This document shows positions 52,462-64,000 of a stretch of DNA of 64,000 nt, piece after piece. The notes below the pieces were generated by a model that did no database searches, was not told the DNA's origin, and was given only the letters and a program-made list of their open reading frames with translations. The position numbers were made by a program, and so were the translations under genes. This stretch comes from Neoscytalidium dimidiatum. Taxonomy: Eukaryota; Ascomycota; Dothideomycetes; Botryosphaeriales; Botryosphaeriaceae. Location: contig CM074697.1 in NCBI GenBank assembly GCA_037367355.1, positions 2,604,001 through 2,668,000 of the forward strand, given 5' to 3'. Numbering within the stretch: position 1 is the stretch's first letter; each line of letters opens with the position of its first letter.

Positions 52462-54315
52462 CTAGTATGCCGTCATCGACTGGAAAGACGCCGCCTGGTT
52501 GCGAACACCGTTTCCCAGGGAAGGGCTGCTGCCGTAGTTGTCCGTCATACGCCTAGGAGTGGCAGTGCCCGCCGTCCTCCTCTTCAACCTACTTGTCCTC
52601 CAACCCTCGTACCATCTCTCCCTGCTTGCCTCGCGCAGCTCAGCACGCCACTCGGAGAAGACGCTTTCCTTGAGGCGCAGGAAGTCGCAGTGTTCCGGGT
52701 TCATGGGGTCGGCGAAACCCCAGGGGAAGCGGCGGCCAATGACGTTAGGTTCATACATGTCAGGTGAGAGGACGCTAAGAGGGAGGAAGGGTTCTTCCTC
52801 ATCCTCAATCTGGGCTGACATGGTCGAAACTCGTCGAGAGTGTCTCTTGCTGTTTGTCGAAGGGGACTGGGGTGGCGGAGAAGATGCTGAGGTTGACGAC
52901 TCATCGTCCGATACGTTAGAGTCGGATTTATCGAAGTTGTCAATGACGTCTGCCGGCTTTTCCACCGCTTCCTCCTTCTCCTCGTCGGAGCCTTCGTACT
53001 CGTCCTCGTCACGCTCGTCAAGTGCCGATTCGTCGTCCGAGTCGGAAAAGCTGAGAGCTTCCAAGGGGTCGAGCTTAGCCTGCTTCAAGCTGTCCCATAC
53101 GCTCCTCTTCAAGTGAGCCATGTGGGCAGCGGTGATGGTATCAGCCTTGCTGATGACGGGAATCACAGCAGTCTTGCCCTGGAGAGTGCGCAGAATTTGA
53201 AGATCCAGATCGTCATCCAGACTGCCAACCAGATTCGGCTGAACAGCGAACTTGCCCGAAGCCAGTCCGCGCGCGGTGGCAACGTTGGCATCCAAACGGC
53301 TGGGGTCGAGCAAGAGGAAGACGCAGTGAATGTGAGTGTCGCGCACGCCAGCGGAGCGCACAACCTTCTGTTCCTCGGAGAAGGTCTCCTCGAACTTGGA
53401 CTCAATGAACGACGACATCTCGCGAAGCTGGAGGTCGACAACGTTCTTTTCAAGGCCCTGCGAGTCCCACAGCGTGACGCCCACACGCTCATTCTCGATT
53501 TCCGTCTCGAGGTATTGCGAGGTGAAGGGTGAGTCCGGATCGACGGGGGGCTGCGGCGGCGGCGTCTGGACGCGCTTGTGCTTGGGCATGCCGAGAGAGG
53601 TCTTGAGAAAGTTGATGAAGGACGTCTTGCCGGCGTTCTTCGCGCCAATGACGAGAATGCTGCAAGGGAGGAAGCCAGGTCAGTGACACAGCTTGCACGC
53701 GGGAAGCGGGAGATCGACAACTTACTTGAACGGCGTGGGATCCTTCCTCCTGCGAACACGGCGCGGGCTGTTGAGGGTGCTGACGGCGCTGCTGGCGTAG
53801 CTGTAGCGGCCGCGGTGCGTCATGCTCTCGGTGCGGGCGTACGGATCGACGTATTCGCCGCCATTGGCGGGGCTGCCGGGGATGGGAGGAATTGGCACGC
53901 CGGCGTGGGGCGAGGTGGGGGTCTTGTAGTCCATGGAGGGCCGGGTGGTGGTGCTGGTGGTGGTGTTGGCGGCGCGGTGAGGAGGATGGAAGCCACTGGC
54001 CTGGCGAGAGACGAACTGGTACGAGTCGGGGCGGGCGTTCTCGCCGCCGAAGGTGTTGATGGTGGGCAGCGGCGGCGGCTGGGGAAGCTGCGGAGGCTGC
54101 TTGGGCAGTTGGGCGGCCTCGCGCTGCTGGCGCAAGAGCTCCTCTTGGGCGAGGGCCTTCTGCTTCTTGCTCATCTTGCCGCCTGACGCGCTGCGGCCGG
54201 AAAGACCAGTGTTAGACTTCTGGCGACGCAGGAAGGAGAAGCTGGTGCGGCGCGGCTCTGCGTGGGCGTCTTGGGGCTTTCCGGCGGGCTGGTCGGTGGC
54301 GGATGAGGTCGCCAT
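52462..54315 (-). CDS. Septin, filamentous-fungus AspE-like class (595 aa)
   Basis: GTP-binding cytoskeletal protein that assembles into filaments and rings at septa and hyphal tips. Exons 53726-54315 and 52462-53659 with a 66 bp intron; 596 codons. The N-terminal ~195 residues are disordered (Gln/Pro/Ser-rich; PKQPPQLPQPPPLPT). The G domain begins right after the splice with ILVIGAKNAGKTSF (P-loop G-x4-GK-T), then TLWDSQGLE (G3-like D-x2-G), HCVFLLLDPSRLD and ISKADT (G4). A long acidic, Ser-rich insert (DSDDESALDERDEDEYEGSD) separates this from the septin-unique element, HCDFLRLKESVFSEW followed by RWYEGWRTSRLKRR. The missing C-terminal coiled coil, the ~600 aa length and the acidic insert fit the AspE-type group found in filamentous fungi (from memory). 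A polybasic helix before the G domain (SPRRVRRRKD) could bind phosphoinositides. Confidence 0.85.
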
Positions 54316-54853
54316 TATGAACGAGGGCTAGGTATGTACGGAGCGGAGCGAGGGCGAGTCGCGCCGGGCAGGCTTGTACGTATCAACGGAACTATCGCGC
54401 TGCTTCACGGACCAGATGTGCTAGCTTGCCAGGTCGGCGTTACGCGCACATGAGACACAGAACCAGCCCGTGTACAAGGGAAGAGGACGTGGATCGAAGG
54501 GGTTCTGCGCGCCCAGGACAGAGGTCAGTGACTGCTCGCCGCTCGCCGCTCACGCGCGTGCGCCGGCCGAAGCGTCCAGCGGCGTCGCCTTTATGCCCGC
54601 CCAGGGATGCGTAAATGAAAGTACCTACCGCGAGAGCAGCGAGGTCCCAGGAAGATCGATGTCGCGGGGAAGCGCTTGCGCCAGGCAAGAGAGCGCGGGG
54701 TGAGCTACAGTCAGAAGAAGAGTGGCTCTGCTGGGGGCTAGCGGTGGCCTCGGGGAGCTGCGCGCAATCAGCAGCGGTCGCGGCTGGAGCAATTGGCGGA
54801 AGGGCACAGCGATCACAGCAAGAGGAGAGCCGGCGGAGAGCTGCCAGCAGTAG

Positions 54854-54884
54854 CACACGCACACGCACACGCACACGCACACGC
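54854..54884. repeat. CACACG hexanucleotide microsatellite
   Basis: Five or so copies of CACACG in direct order, inside the septin upstream region. Confidence 0.8.
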
Positions 54885-55358
54885 TCCGGCACAGGCTCAG
54901 GCTGGCGCCCCTGAAGCGCGCGACGAGAGCAGAGCACGCTTGAGCAATCACGGGCGCAGCCAATCAGGCGCTGGCGTCGGGGATTGATGAAACAAGCCAC
55001 GGCTGCGTATCCTTTCTCGAAGACGGGCGTCGATCGCCTGGCGCTGAAACTGGCTGACTGGGCTGCGCGAGCCACCACGCGGCAGTGCTCTGTGGCACGA
55101 GAGGATGCGTCGTGGACGTCGAATTTGACATGAAGGCCAGGAGCACTCGCGGTGGAGCCTTTCCCCGCGGCTGCAGGAGTCAAGCCGGTGCGATCGCTGG
55201 TCCCGTTGCGGCCACTGCTGGACCCTGCCTCTCTGGCGAGCGGGCGAGCGAGCGAGCGAGAGCGTGCGCGCGTCCTGGCGTCCCTTGGTCCGCCAACGGC
55301 TCCGTCAGCGCACGAGCGGCACTGGTGGCCATCATGCTACTACGTACAACACGTAGTC

Positions 55359-55390
55359 GTGCCAGGTGCCAGGTGCCAGGTGCTAGGTGC
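55359..55390. repeat. 7 bp tandem repeat (GTGCCAG)n
   Basis: About 4.5 copies; the fourth has a C-to-T change (GTGCTAG). Preceded by a TACGTA/ACGTAGT pair of short palindromic words. Confidence 0.75.
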
Positions 55391-56622
55391 CGCCGTGCAA
55401 CTCGGCCGCGGCGGCAGAATCAATATCGCAGCCACAGCGCGACACGATGGAGCGCCAGTCCGGCGCCGAACAGCCCTGCCGCTGCAGGCACGCCAGCCGC
55501 CAAGCCCGCAGGGTCGGATTGGGAAGCCACGACGGTGCCCCGGCAGCCCAGCCCAGTCCAGCGCACGTCGGACGATCGCGACGCACCCGAAGTCCGCAAG
55601 GCCAACTCTGCTCCCGGCAAATTCCCCGGAGCCAGTCAACGACTCAGTCCAGCAATCCCCGCCCCGTAATCACGCTTTCAGCCCGAATTTATCAACCCAA
55701 CTCCTCGTCTCGTCCGCTGCTGCACTCAATTTCGGGACTGTAGCCAGCCAACGGCCCATCCGCATCCGCTCACCGCTTCCCCATATTGAAAGCAGCCTCG
55801 GCAGGCGTTTTTCTTTTTTCTTTTCTTTTTTTTTACAGGCCGGCCATGCGCGCAATCCATGATCGTCGCGGGGAGCGGGCCAGAACCAGGCGCCGGGCAA
55901 ATCGTCAAATTTGAAGTCGGACATAATGGTGGCACCTCCTTTGATGAGACTGAGCGGCGAACGGCGGGACGTGCACGCTCTTGAACGGTCGTCGCTCCGC
56001 GGCCCTGCGTCGGCCCTATCTGTCACTAGGACGCGACGACTACACCTGCTTTCGTGCTGCCTTCGTCCCATTTCAGGTTATAGTTCCTCGCACGTTATGG
56101 CGTCTTCCTGCCGAAGTATTGAAACTCGGCTTAGGTCCAGCTTCTTATAGCAACACCACCGCCGCGCGAGACCCGAGGATCGTGCTCTGTGCTGGCGAAA
56201 TTTGCGCCTGCTGCCCCCACACGCGAGACGTGAAGAGAACATCATTGCCAGAAGAGGGCCGTTGAATTCGCATGCAATCAAATTGATCTCCGCCTGCTCC
56301 TCTTGTGAGGCCGGCTATAAATACACAGTCCTGGATCGGCCAACAATCACGTGGACGAGCCTATATCCTACCCAGTACAAAGTCCGTTTACGTAGTCATG
56401 CGACACATGATCTGGTCAAGGAATCAAAGCCATCTTTTCGTGCGTAAATGCCCATGCATGTACAGTCACGCTCGACGACTGCTTTAACTCCCCATCTTTC
56501 CTCGTATCCGATCGCTGTTGCAGCAAAGTACACCAGATGCTTCCCCACTATCCGACACCTTGAGACCCATCCCGGGCTCGCATATACCTTTGAGATCGCC
56601 GCATTATCATGGAGCTCCTCAC

Positions 56623-58646
56623 CTAACCTTCGCGATCTTGCAACGCGCGGTACCTGTCTCTTGCAGATTCCTGGACGCTTTCCAGGTAGCCTTGTTGCGC
56701 CACCGTGTGCGCGTCACCCAGCTTGCCGCCTTCCGCACCGAGTCCGACTCCTTGCCGATACATCTGTGTTTCGATCGGCGCCGTGATGCCAGTGCCGGAC
56801 GCTCCCAGACCAGCACCAGCCGTGTAGCCCGCCTTGGCAAGAAGCTTCGCTCCTATTCCAGGCTCGGGGGGTGGGGACGGGGATCGCGCCTTCGGACGAG
56901 CTGCCGGATCCTTTGATGGAGGTGCCGTGCTGCCATACTGTTTCCGACGCTCCTTTGCCCGGTCACGGAACTCCTTTGGTGGAGAAGGCGGTGCGGCTGT
57001 GGGTATGACGGTGTCGGGTTGGGCCTTCTTGAGCCTCTCCCATCCAGCTGCGATCTCCTTTTGGTCCGTGAGGTTCTTCTTGTGAAGCTCAGATTTCTCA
57101 ACATGAGCCTTCAGAGTGTCGTTCTTGAAGACGCGGCCACAGAGGTAACACTTCCCCGCCGCAAAGTCCACAAGTGGATCCGTGGGCAATGCCTTCTCAG
57201 ACTCCTCGCTTCCCAGCTCCGCCTGTCTCTGCTTCCACGTATCGAAAGCCGAAATGGTCATACGACTCTGATCATCGTCAAAAAAAAAAAAAAATAAGTC
57301 TCGCGCCGTGACAAGTTTGGCTATTAAACTTACCTTAGTCTTCTGGGCCATACCTTCCTCAGCCTTTCTTTTCTTCGTTTTCTTCTCTCCCTGTTCCACA
57401 CCGTTTCCATCACTAACTCCCTTCTGGGGAGGCTGTGATACTTCGGGTGCTTTGGTTTCTTCGGGAGGGTTTTCTGAAACCATCTCCTGGTTGGCGAATA
57501 GTTTCGGGATACGGTACTCGAAACGCTGAGTTGTGTCACTTCCAGCAAGATGCGAATACTCATCCGGTGTTCCATCTCTGGCTGGAACAAACACTCCGAG
57601 GTGGGCGTATGCGATAGTCACGTCGATGGAAGAGATCTTCAGTCCCTTGTCGTACACGAACTTCTCATAAGCCGCCTTCGCATCCTACTTTCGGTCAGGT
57701 TCCATTGCATGCGAAGCACGTCAGGGTACCAACCTCTTTGCTATGGTACTCAGCTAAACCATATCCACAACTAAGACGGGACCTCTTCTCCCGTACCAAG
57801 AAGACCCGCTTCAAACTGTCTTTCTTCGCACCGGGGTTTCTGGGTACAGAAGTCGGCTTAAGACCAGTCGACCTGAGTCCCGAGCCGACGGAAGGCTGAG
57901 GTGGGGTAGCAGCAGCATTATCTTCCTCAGTCTTGTACAGTTGAGTCAAGCCCTCGGCGAGGGCCTTCTCGTCCGTTGACATGTGAAGACCAGATACCAG
58001 GAGGAACTGTGTGTGTTGGCCATCATACGCCGTGTCGTGCTCTGCATTGCGAGCGTGACGGCGGATAACACCGAGCGGGTCGTGTTGGTGCGGCTCCAGG
58101 TCTGACGATTGGTGCGAACCTCTCCTGCGGTGTCCGTCTGCGTTCCTGCGGTAGGGCGATTGGCTGCGGTCCGAGCGGTGGTAATCTTCATGCAAGAAAA
58201 AAAGGTCATTAGTTAAGACTGCAATTTTCATATGTCTTAACTCGTCATCATGATGCTAATGAGGTACCCATGTAGTTCTCTTGCGAGTCGTAGGAAGCGC
58301 CGCGATAGCCGCGCCGCTCGGGCCCATTACGGTAACTGCGGCGCGGCGAGCGCGAGCGCGACGGATGCGATTCGCGGCGACGGTCATCATAGTAGTGTTC
58401 GCGAGGCCGGTCGCGATCGTAGTATGAGTCGTATTCCGGACTTGTTCTGCGTGGCGCACGACGTTGGTCGTAGTATGCGTCGTTAGGGTGGTCGTGATAA
58501 GACGAGTGCGAATGCGAGGAGGGAGCACGGCGATAGCTGTCATAGTCGCTGCTGCGGTCCCTGGCACGGTATGATGATGGAGGGCGGCTGTAATCGTCGT
58601 AGTCCCGGTCGTCGCGACGGCCGCGATAGGAATCGGGCGGCGACAT
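56623..58646 (-). CDS. RNA-binding protein with RRM, C2H2 finger and G-patch (608 aa)
   Basis: Four exons: 58268-58646, 57734-58185, 57334-57684 and 56623-57267; introns 82, 49 and 66 bp; 609 codons in frame. The N-terminal ~140 residues are an Arg/Asp/Tyr/Ser domain (RDYDDYSRPPSSYRARDR), as in splicing factors. The RRM-like region (about 170-300) includes QFLLVSGLHMSTDEKALAEG, an insert, then RLSCGYGLAEYHSKEDAKAA. Next a Lys-rich segment (KKTKKRKAEEG, likely NLS), a C2H2 finger CYLCGRVFKNDTLKAHVEKS followed by ELHKKNL, and a C-terminal G-patch: GIGAKLLAKAGYTAGAGLGA, with GVGLGAEGG after it. This order resembles RBM5/RBM10-type splicing regulators; G-patches activate DEAH helicases such as Prp43 (family knowledge). 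Nuclear pre-mRNA processing is the likely role. The last intron contains a T15 run next to its acceptor. Confidence 0.87.
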
Positions 58647-59415
58647 GGTGGACAGCAGTGCCGGCGGCGATCAGGCTGAGGCTCAAGATGCGGATCTCGG
58701 GGCGTCGACGTCGAGTATGAAGCGGTCCGAGGAGCTAAAGCAGTAGAAGATACCAGTATCAATAAGGAGAGTGCCGGGTGAGACAACGAAGCCAGGCAGA
58801 CAAAGAAAACGGAGATGTCAGCAAGGAAGCGAGTGTTCAATGGGCCGCGAGAGTGAAGGGCTCAGCTCTGTGACGTTCCAGCGCAGGGATACTTCCCCCA
58901 CGCCGATATCCGGTCGGATCAACCCAAAATTCCGCCGCACTTGCCCAAATTTAGCCCAGCGCGGGCCGATCGATCGAGCAGGGGCCCTGCCTCCCAAGCC
59001 TTCTCCAATCAACACCACGTCATTGCTCGATTCACTCCAAGTCGATAACTACGTGAAAAGCCACGGCGCAAAGCTCGTCATCAAGGTATGACACGTATCA
59101 CGAATAGCGCATCCGACTTAACAAAATTAACAATACCTAGGCAGGTATGCGGAGATTTATGCAGAAAGCAAACCCGTTGGAGAATCCAGGCGCGTGTACC
59201 GTCTCCATCGTTTCCATTTCTCATACTATATTCCTCCGGTTCCCTTCTCACACCCCGGTATCTATCCTGCCACGACCCTACTTCCTCCATATAGAAATTT
59301 TGCTTGTGTACCTTTTTGTTTGCTTACTCGCTCTCCTAACATCATTCTGGCCCCGAAACGTCATTCAAAACATTTGCCCCGACAGGATACTTGTCCGGCA
59401 GGAAATATACAGGAT
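58647..59415. other. 0.8 kb intergenic
   Basis: Upstream of the G-patch gene. A GC-normal plus-strand ORF (58771-59091) has no domain. AT content rises after 59090 toward the kinase pseudogene. Confidence 0.45.
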
Positions 59416-61559
59416 TCACCCCTCGTGGTGGCGGCCGCTGCTGCTGACTTGGACCATTAGACGTTCTGTCAAATCATTACAGGCATCCTGCATCTCGTCC
59501 AACAAATCCTCCAGATTAATCCTCTCCGTCGGCTGAAACGCCAGACACTGATACGGTAGCTCGACCAATTTGCCTAAGTATCCTGGCCTAAAAGTGGCGA
59601 AGTACTCATAAATTGTCTTCCTCGGCGGGTAATCGCGCAGGCCGTTTGCGTCCGAGAAGTCGACCACAATCTCAAACTCGGGATCGCCGAAAGTGCGGTC
59701 TGCGCTGCCGTTGGGGATGCAGCTCGTCAAGTTATATATCAACATGCCTATTTCCTAGACCACCGTCTACGAGTGTACTCCTCCGCTATCTGGTAGGATA
59801 TTGATTTTCAGCCGGCTGGATGCTGCGGCGGCATTATTCGCATTCACGTCACAATCCTGCAGTCCCGCAATATCATGCGACATGTTCTCCTGTATCAACG
59901 AATATAAATAGAATATGTTTATGTCCATTTTTAACACAGATGAAACAAATGGCCTTACTGGTGGGATATATCCTGGCGTTCCCAAACGTCGAAAATCGGG
60001 AGGATTGCGCTGCCGCCTATACGACCTTTGATGGCTCCGACCATCCCTCCCGTTCTCCGTGAAGTAGGCTTCTCCGAAATCAGCATTGTTGGCTACCAAT
60101 GATGTCAGAAGTATTAGCAAAAGGATGTTGGTCCAGTAGAACGTGCCACAGGAAAAGGTACACTTACATGCGGACACTGCCTCGCCCACAGTAGTGGTTC
60201 GGTGAGATCGTGCTTATCCAGGGAAACATTGTCAGCCTTGATATCAAAATTAACAATTCGCTCCCACTCAGCTTGCAAGCCTCTACCTGCGTGCCCATTT
60301 CAACAAACAAATGCAACCTCGGTTAGGACTTTGAAGCAATACCTGCGGCAGTGACTTATCAGGACTAAGCTTTTACCCCTACTAGACGATACGCACATAT
60401 CAGATAAAAGGCTCGGGTATGAGATGGTCGTCCGCTTAATACCAATTGATGAGCTCGAAGAGGGTCCCGTGCCGAGACCACTTCGTGACGGTCGTCTTGA
60501 TGACGTACTCCCCATCACGATGCGGGCGAATACCCCTAGTCAGGCAACGAACCGCATGCCTCGGGCAACTCGTAGAAACCCGCCCATGCACGACACTCTC
60601 CTCTTCATTACACGGATGCTTTCCAGGAGCGAAAACATCGTCTACCTCGCAAATTTCCTCCTTGACCACCGCGGCCCGCAGCGTTGTTCTCGGCTGCATT
60701 CTGCTGCCTGTACACGCAGACCTGGTTGAGACCGTCGTTCTTCTCATTCAACACCCTGTGACAGACCCGCGCCCCATCACGCGTCGCTAGAGTGACGCGC
60801 TTATCCCTCCGCTACCAGAGCTCCGTTGGAAAGGTCTGTCCAACAGTATCGTTCCCCGGCACCGCAGGAGCCGCGGGCTGCAGCTCGCCCGGTCCCCAGC
60901 CCCAGGACGTCTCGATCAGACGGATCTTCCGGTCGAGCTCACTGCGCCGAGCGTCCTACATGCGCTCGATCTCTTCCCTCCGCCTGCGCAGATACGCCCA
61001 CCATCCGTGAATTTGAAGGGAAAACAACGAGCACATGCACATACTCCGATTCGGCTCGTACGCCGTCTTCCCCTTCACCGACTTGCCCCTCCTGTCGGAA
61101 AAGTATTCCAGCCCCCACCGCACCACGTCTTCCGGGCCCGGGTAGACGTGGCCCAGCTGCAGCCGCGCATTCGGCCGTTCGAAGTGCAACAGCCATCGCT
61201 TCTCGACGCGGTGCTGGTACTTGCGCTTCTCATGGTTGCGGAGGTCGGCGAACGCGATTTTACAATTCGCCCAGAATTTATTGCCTGTATGCAATGGAAA
61301 GTCAGCCAGCTCGGTCGTCCGGTGGAGATGGTGGTGAAATGTCGGGGTCAGTCCTTCTCCACCTTCCTTCCCCTTCCCCCCGTTTATTGATATCTTTTGG
61401 CGACGTGAATGGCTTACAGGCGCTGGAATCCTTCTTCAAGCTAAGCAGATTATAACGGAAATGCGTGGCGTGAGCGGGGTCGTGGATTTGCTCTTCTATG
61501 TACTGCTCGCGAGCATTGCGGTTTAGTTGGCGGACGCGTGGGTTGACTTTTGGTGGCAT
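59416..61559 (-). pseudogene. Protein kinase-like pseudogene with RIP-like stops
   Basis: Reads 5'-to-3' on the minus strand. N-terminal exon 61418-61559 (MPPKVNPRVRQLNRNAREQY...) and a 133 bp intron, then a segment CNKFWANCKIAFADLRNHEK. Later pieces: VFAPGKHPCNEEESVVHGRV, HRDGEYVIKTTVTKW, the catalytic loop as VNFDIKADN (H-x-D with H changed to N, and P to A), NADFGEAYF (intact DFG), RRLGTPGYIPP then ENMSHD after a spliced intron, and EIGMLIYNLTSCI in the C-lobe. Damage: in-frame TAG at 60956-60958 and 60812-60814, a one-base frameshift near 60715, a stop at 60436, TGA for Trp at 60400-60402 (EPFI*YV), and TAG at 59767-59769 and 59755-59757 (the latter where V-W-x-I-G is expected). Several are explained by G-to-A or C-to-T changes. 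It is not expected to make an active kinase. Confidence 0.72.
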
Positions 61560-64000
61560 GGCTGGAGCCCTTTCTTTTTTTTTTTTTTTCACGAAAGTGA
61601 AGAGAACAGGAATCAATTTGAACTGCGGACGGTTAGCGTATGCAGTAGAAATGGTGGTGTACTGTCGATGCACAGAGTTCCTGACAAAGACATACTGAAG
61701 CTTTGCCGAGCTTCGTGAAGGTTTCCACATTCGGCAACTAACAAAGGCTCACACAGGCACTCGCTGGAGTGGGCCAGGTTGCACGATTTATTGTAGGTGT
61801 TGGTTCTTTGCAATCATGTAGAAGACGCAATTTCCAGAGACATGGGTTGATGTAAAGATCAATATGTGACTGATTAGTGATGATCTATCTTCATGTATAC
61901 TATTCCCGCAAGTTACTGTTCTGCATGCGGGTATAGCTGCTGCTTTCTGTTCTTTGGCGACCATTCCATCTATCTATTGCACGGTATTGCGGAATGTATA
62001 CCCCATAGAGCTCACCACTTGCTCGAAGGTGAGAAACTTAGGAACACCATTCCATGTGTCGCAGTTACTGCTGAGTGTCTACCTTACTCAGGCTGGTATG
62101 TTCCATCCTCAAATAATGAATTACGCTGGGATGGACCGTCGTAGTTATCGTCCAAACGCTTATGTCGGATAATGTGATTGTGGTATTGGCATGCTGACAA
62201 CGCTACGACTGCCCCGGGGCTACACGCAGTATGGATTGTCTTTGGCTGTTATTTAGTCACTAACGTCCCATTGCGGCCAGGATGGTGACTTCTATTGCCA
62301 CCTATGGCGATGTGAACAAGAAGAACATTAGACAGAGTGTCCGGTTCTCGCATGCCACTGATGCGCATACTCAGCTCTGAAACCCGAAAAAGATAGAACA
62401 TCGAGAATCGAAATGAAACACAGATGAGGCCTCTCCATTCCAAAATCTTCTGAGCTGTAAATAGCAGCCCAGGTGTAGCCGGTAAACATAAACAACCCCG
62501 CCACCCCGTCAGGCTGACCTCAAGAAACAGTCTCACAATGAAACGCCACCCCGTCCACTTAATCAAGAGAGAGCCGCATGTGCAAACATGCCACCGCATG
62601 GCGCTGTCTCACATGCACCTACCTCCTCACTTTTGTCAGACGCGAAATGATGTGGGTAACCATCAATACTTGTCACTGCCTCGTATACCCCGCAGAAGGT
62701 TCAGGCAGAGAGGTTTGGGATAGGCACACACGCCGTGCGTGTATTGGGGGCGTGGTGATGGGCCTCTGCAGCGAGTGTGGGGAAGAATCCTACTGTTTTG
62801 CCCAGACGGACGCTAGCACAGGCGGAGTGCGCCGGAAACATAGGTGTGGAAGGCTATAGCGAATGCGGTTCGCCGGCGGGATGCCTTGGGGTTGAGTTCA
62901 ATTGTTCTCTAGCTGCGTCGCCGGGTAAATGAGTCGAGAACGCGGACAGAGTACAGGGTCAGTCTTGCGCGTACGTCGTGTTAGGGGATGAGGACGGGAG
63001 AGGAAATGGAGAGGAAAGGGAAGAAGTCCCGAGGCGAAAAAGCTTAACATATCCATGTATGCCCCAGGGCCCGCGGGATGCAGGCTTCAGGGGAGAGGAG
63101 ATGCACGGCACGGGTTCGGCCGAGATTTGAAAGGAGGTTGAGAATGACTTGCAGGAAAAGCATTCGGCAATTGGTAAGAGTTATTGGGGAGGGGAGCGAA
63201 GGAAGCAGAAGGGATCTTTGCGGGATGCGGAAGGGCGGATGGGCGAGGAAAAAGCTTGGTGGCTGCTTAGCGCTGGTGCGGGAGGCTTGTCTTGTTCATG
63301 CACCCGCCATCTCGTTCGCTCGTGTTGGGTGGGCCGGCGCTTTCCGTCTGACTGCAATGCTACTCTGTCGGCCGGGCATTGTCTGCGAGGTGCCGTCATG
63401 CGAGCGATCCATGGAAGTGAGGATGCTTGAAGTCGCTGCTTTCACACGCGGAGAACCCGATGTTTTCGCGGCGTTTCTTCTGGGACCAGGCCGGCGTCAT
63501 GTATAAGCTAGCCAGATCTGAGGCTATCCCAGCAGGCGATCAGGCGTTGGGAGACGTCTCAGGTAAGCGAGCGTAGCACATAAGAAGGCAGAGTGGCCGG
63601 AAGCGGCGTAGCTGCTTGAGAAACAGCAGGCCCCTCGAAAATTTGGGCATACGAGCTGAAAGGCAGGCGGCGGCGAATGTGAGGGCTGTCAGGGCTGTCA
63701 GGGCTGGATGCGCGTGCCGTCGCTGCCGTGCAACGCTGCCAGCGCATGCGGTGTGAATCTGGGCGCTGGAGCGGCGGCGTCAAAAGCAACGCGGGCGGGT
63801 GGTCGGTTGGTGGAGAGCGGTTTGGGTGGACTTGGGTGACAGCACGGCTAGGCCTGTTCCTGGCGGCGGGCGAGAAGGGGCAGCCAATGGGCCAGTAGGC
63901 CAGCTAGTGGAGCCGGGGCAAGCCACCACGGCGCCGGCGCGGGCCCTGCTCGCTCTCTCCTTCGCGTCAAACAACGAAAAAACGCCAGCTCGGCTTGCCA
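61560..64000. other. 2.4 kb without a supported gene
   Basis: Starts with a T-rich run (about 61575-61590) 16 bp upstream of the kinase ATG. AT-richer until about 62700, then GC-rich and CpG-rich to the window end. Plus-strand ORFs at 61893-62144, 61954-62172 and 63078-63506 have no recognisable domain or splice logic. A CTGTCAGGG doublet lies near 63688-63705. Confidence 0.45.

Larger units (their letters stand above)
54316..56622. other. 2.3 kb intergenic with several tandem repeats
   Basis: Between the septin gene and the 3' end of the G-patch gene, both minus. Tandem repeats: CACACG hexamer about 54854-54884; GAGC tetramer about 55240-55262; a 7 bp unit GTGCCAG repeated about 4.5 times at about 55359-55390. 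A TTTTCTTTTTTC-type run lies at about 55810-55835. GC-rich chance ORFs on both strands; no exon recognised. Confidence 0.5.

Noticed and set aside
63078..63506. 142-codon plus-strand ORF near the window end
   Set aside because: No domain, arbitrary start, and Arg/Gly/Cys composition of GC-rich non-coding DNA.

Overview
The window looks like nuclear DNA of a filamentous ascomycete (Pezizomycotina; Dothideomycetes is plausible but not proven). The evidence is short GT-AG introns (mostly 49-100 bp), a HET-domain protein, a filamentous-type septin, a fungal C2H2/Zn2Cys6 regulator, and AT-rich blocks with the C-to-T/G-to-A decay typical of repeat-induced point mutation (RIP). I saw no tRNA, rRNA or CRISPR array. 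Every function below is read from sequence motifs and remembered family features; no search was run.

1-10 kb is a transposon nest. A RIP-degraded Tad-like LINE (1-547 and 7072-7676) is split by a GC-normal Ty3/gypsy chromovirus (548-7071). The chromovirus has almost identical 379/385 bp LTRs, an intact gag, a frame-broken pol ending in a chromodomain, and a decayed antisense ORF beside the 3' LTR. There is no target-site duplication and a central piece of the LINE is missing, so this is not a simple insertion. AT-rich debris follows, and then the C-terminal two thirds of a Baeyer-Villiger-type flavin monooxygenase whose 5' end is gone.

10-32 kb is gene-poor, GC-rich and core-like: a disordered hypothetical protein (14990-16150, -), molybdopterin synthase large subunit (18413-19866, +, with an 881 bp intron), an AIM11-like mitochondrial membrane protein (20956-21564, -), a small secreted Thr/Lys-rich protein (23062-23813, +), one or two uncertain ORFs near 27-28 kb, and a hexose-type MFS transporter (30380-32198, +).

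32-48 kb looks accessory: a frameshifted DUF7924-like PD-(D/E)XK protein, a linalool dehydratase/isomerase-like enzyme (37807-39715, +) followed 334 bp later on the same strand by a transcription factor with C2H2 and Zn2Cys6 fingers (40050-42086, +), a membrane-anchored coiled-coil protein with a J-domain-like HPD tail, a Cys-rich secreted or anchored protein, and a HET-domain protein (45813-47762, +). The enzyme-regulator pair is the most plausible uncharacterised functional unit here.

49-64 kb returns to housekeeping genes on the minus strand: mitochondrial lipoyl synthase, an AspE-like septin and a five-domain-type RNA-binding G-patch protein. These are followed by a protein kinase pseudogene with several stops that look like G-to-A or C-to-T changes, and then about 2.4 kb with no gene that I can support.
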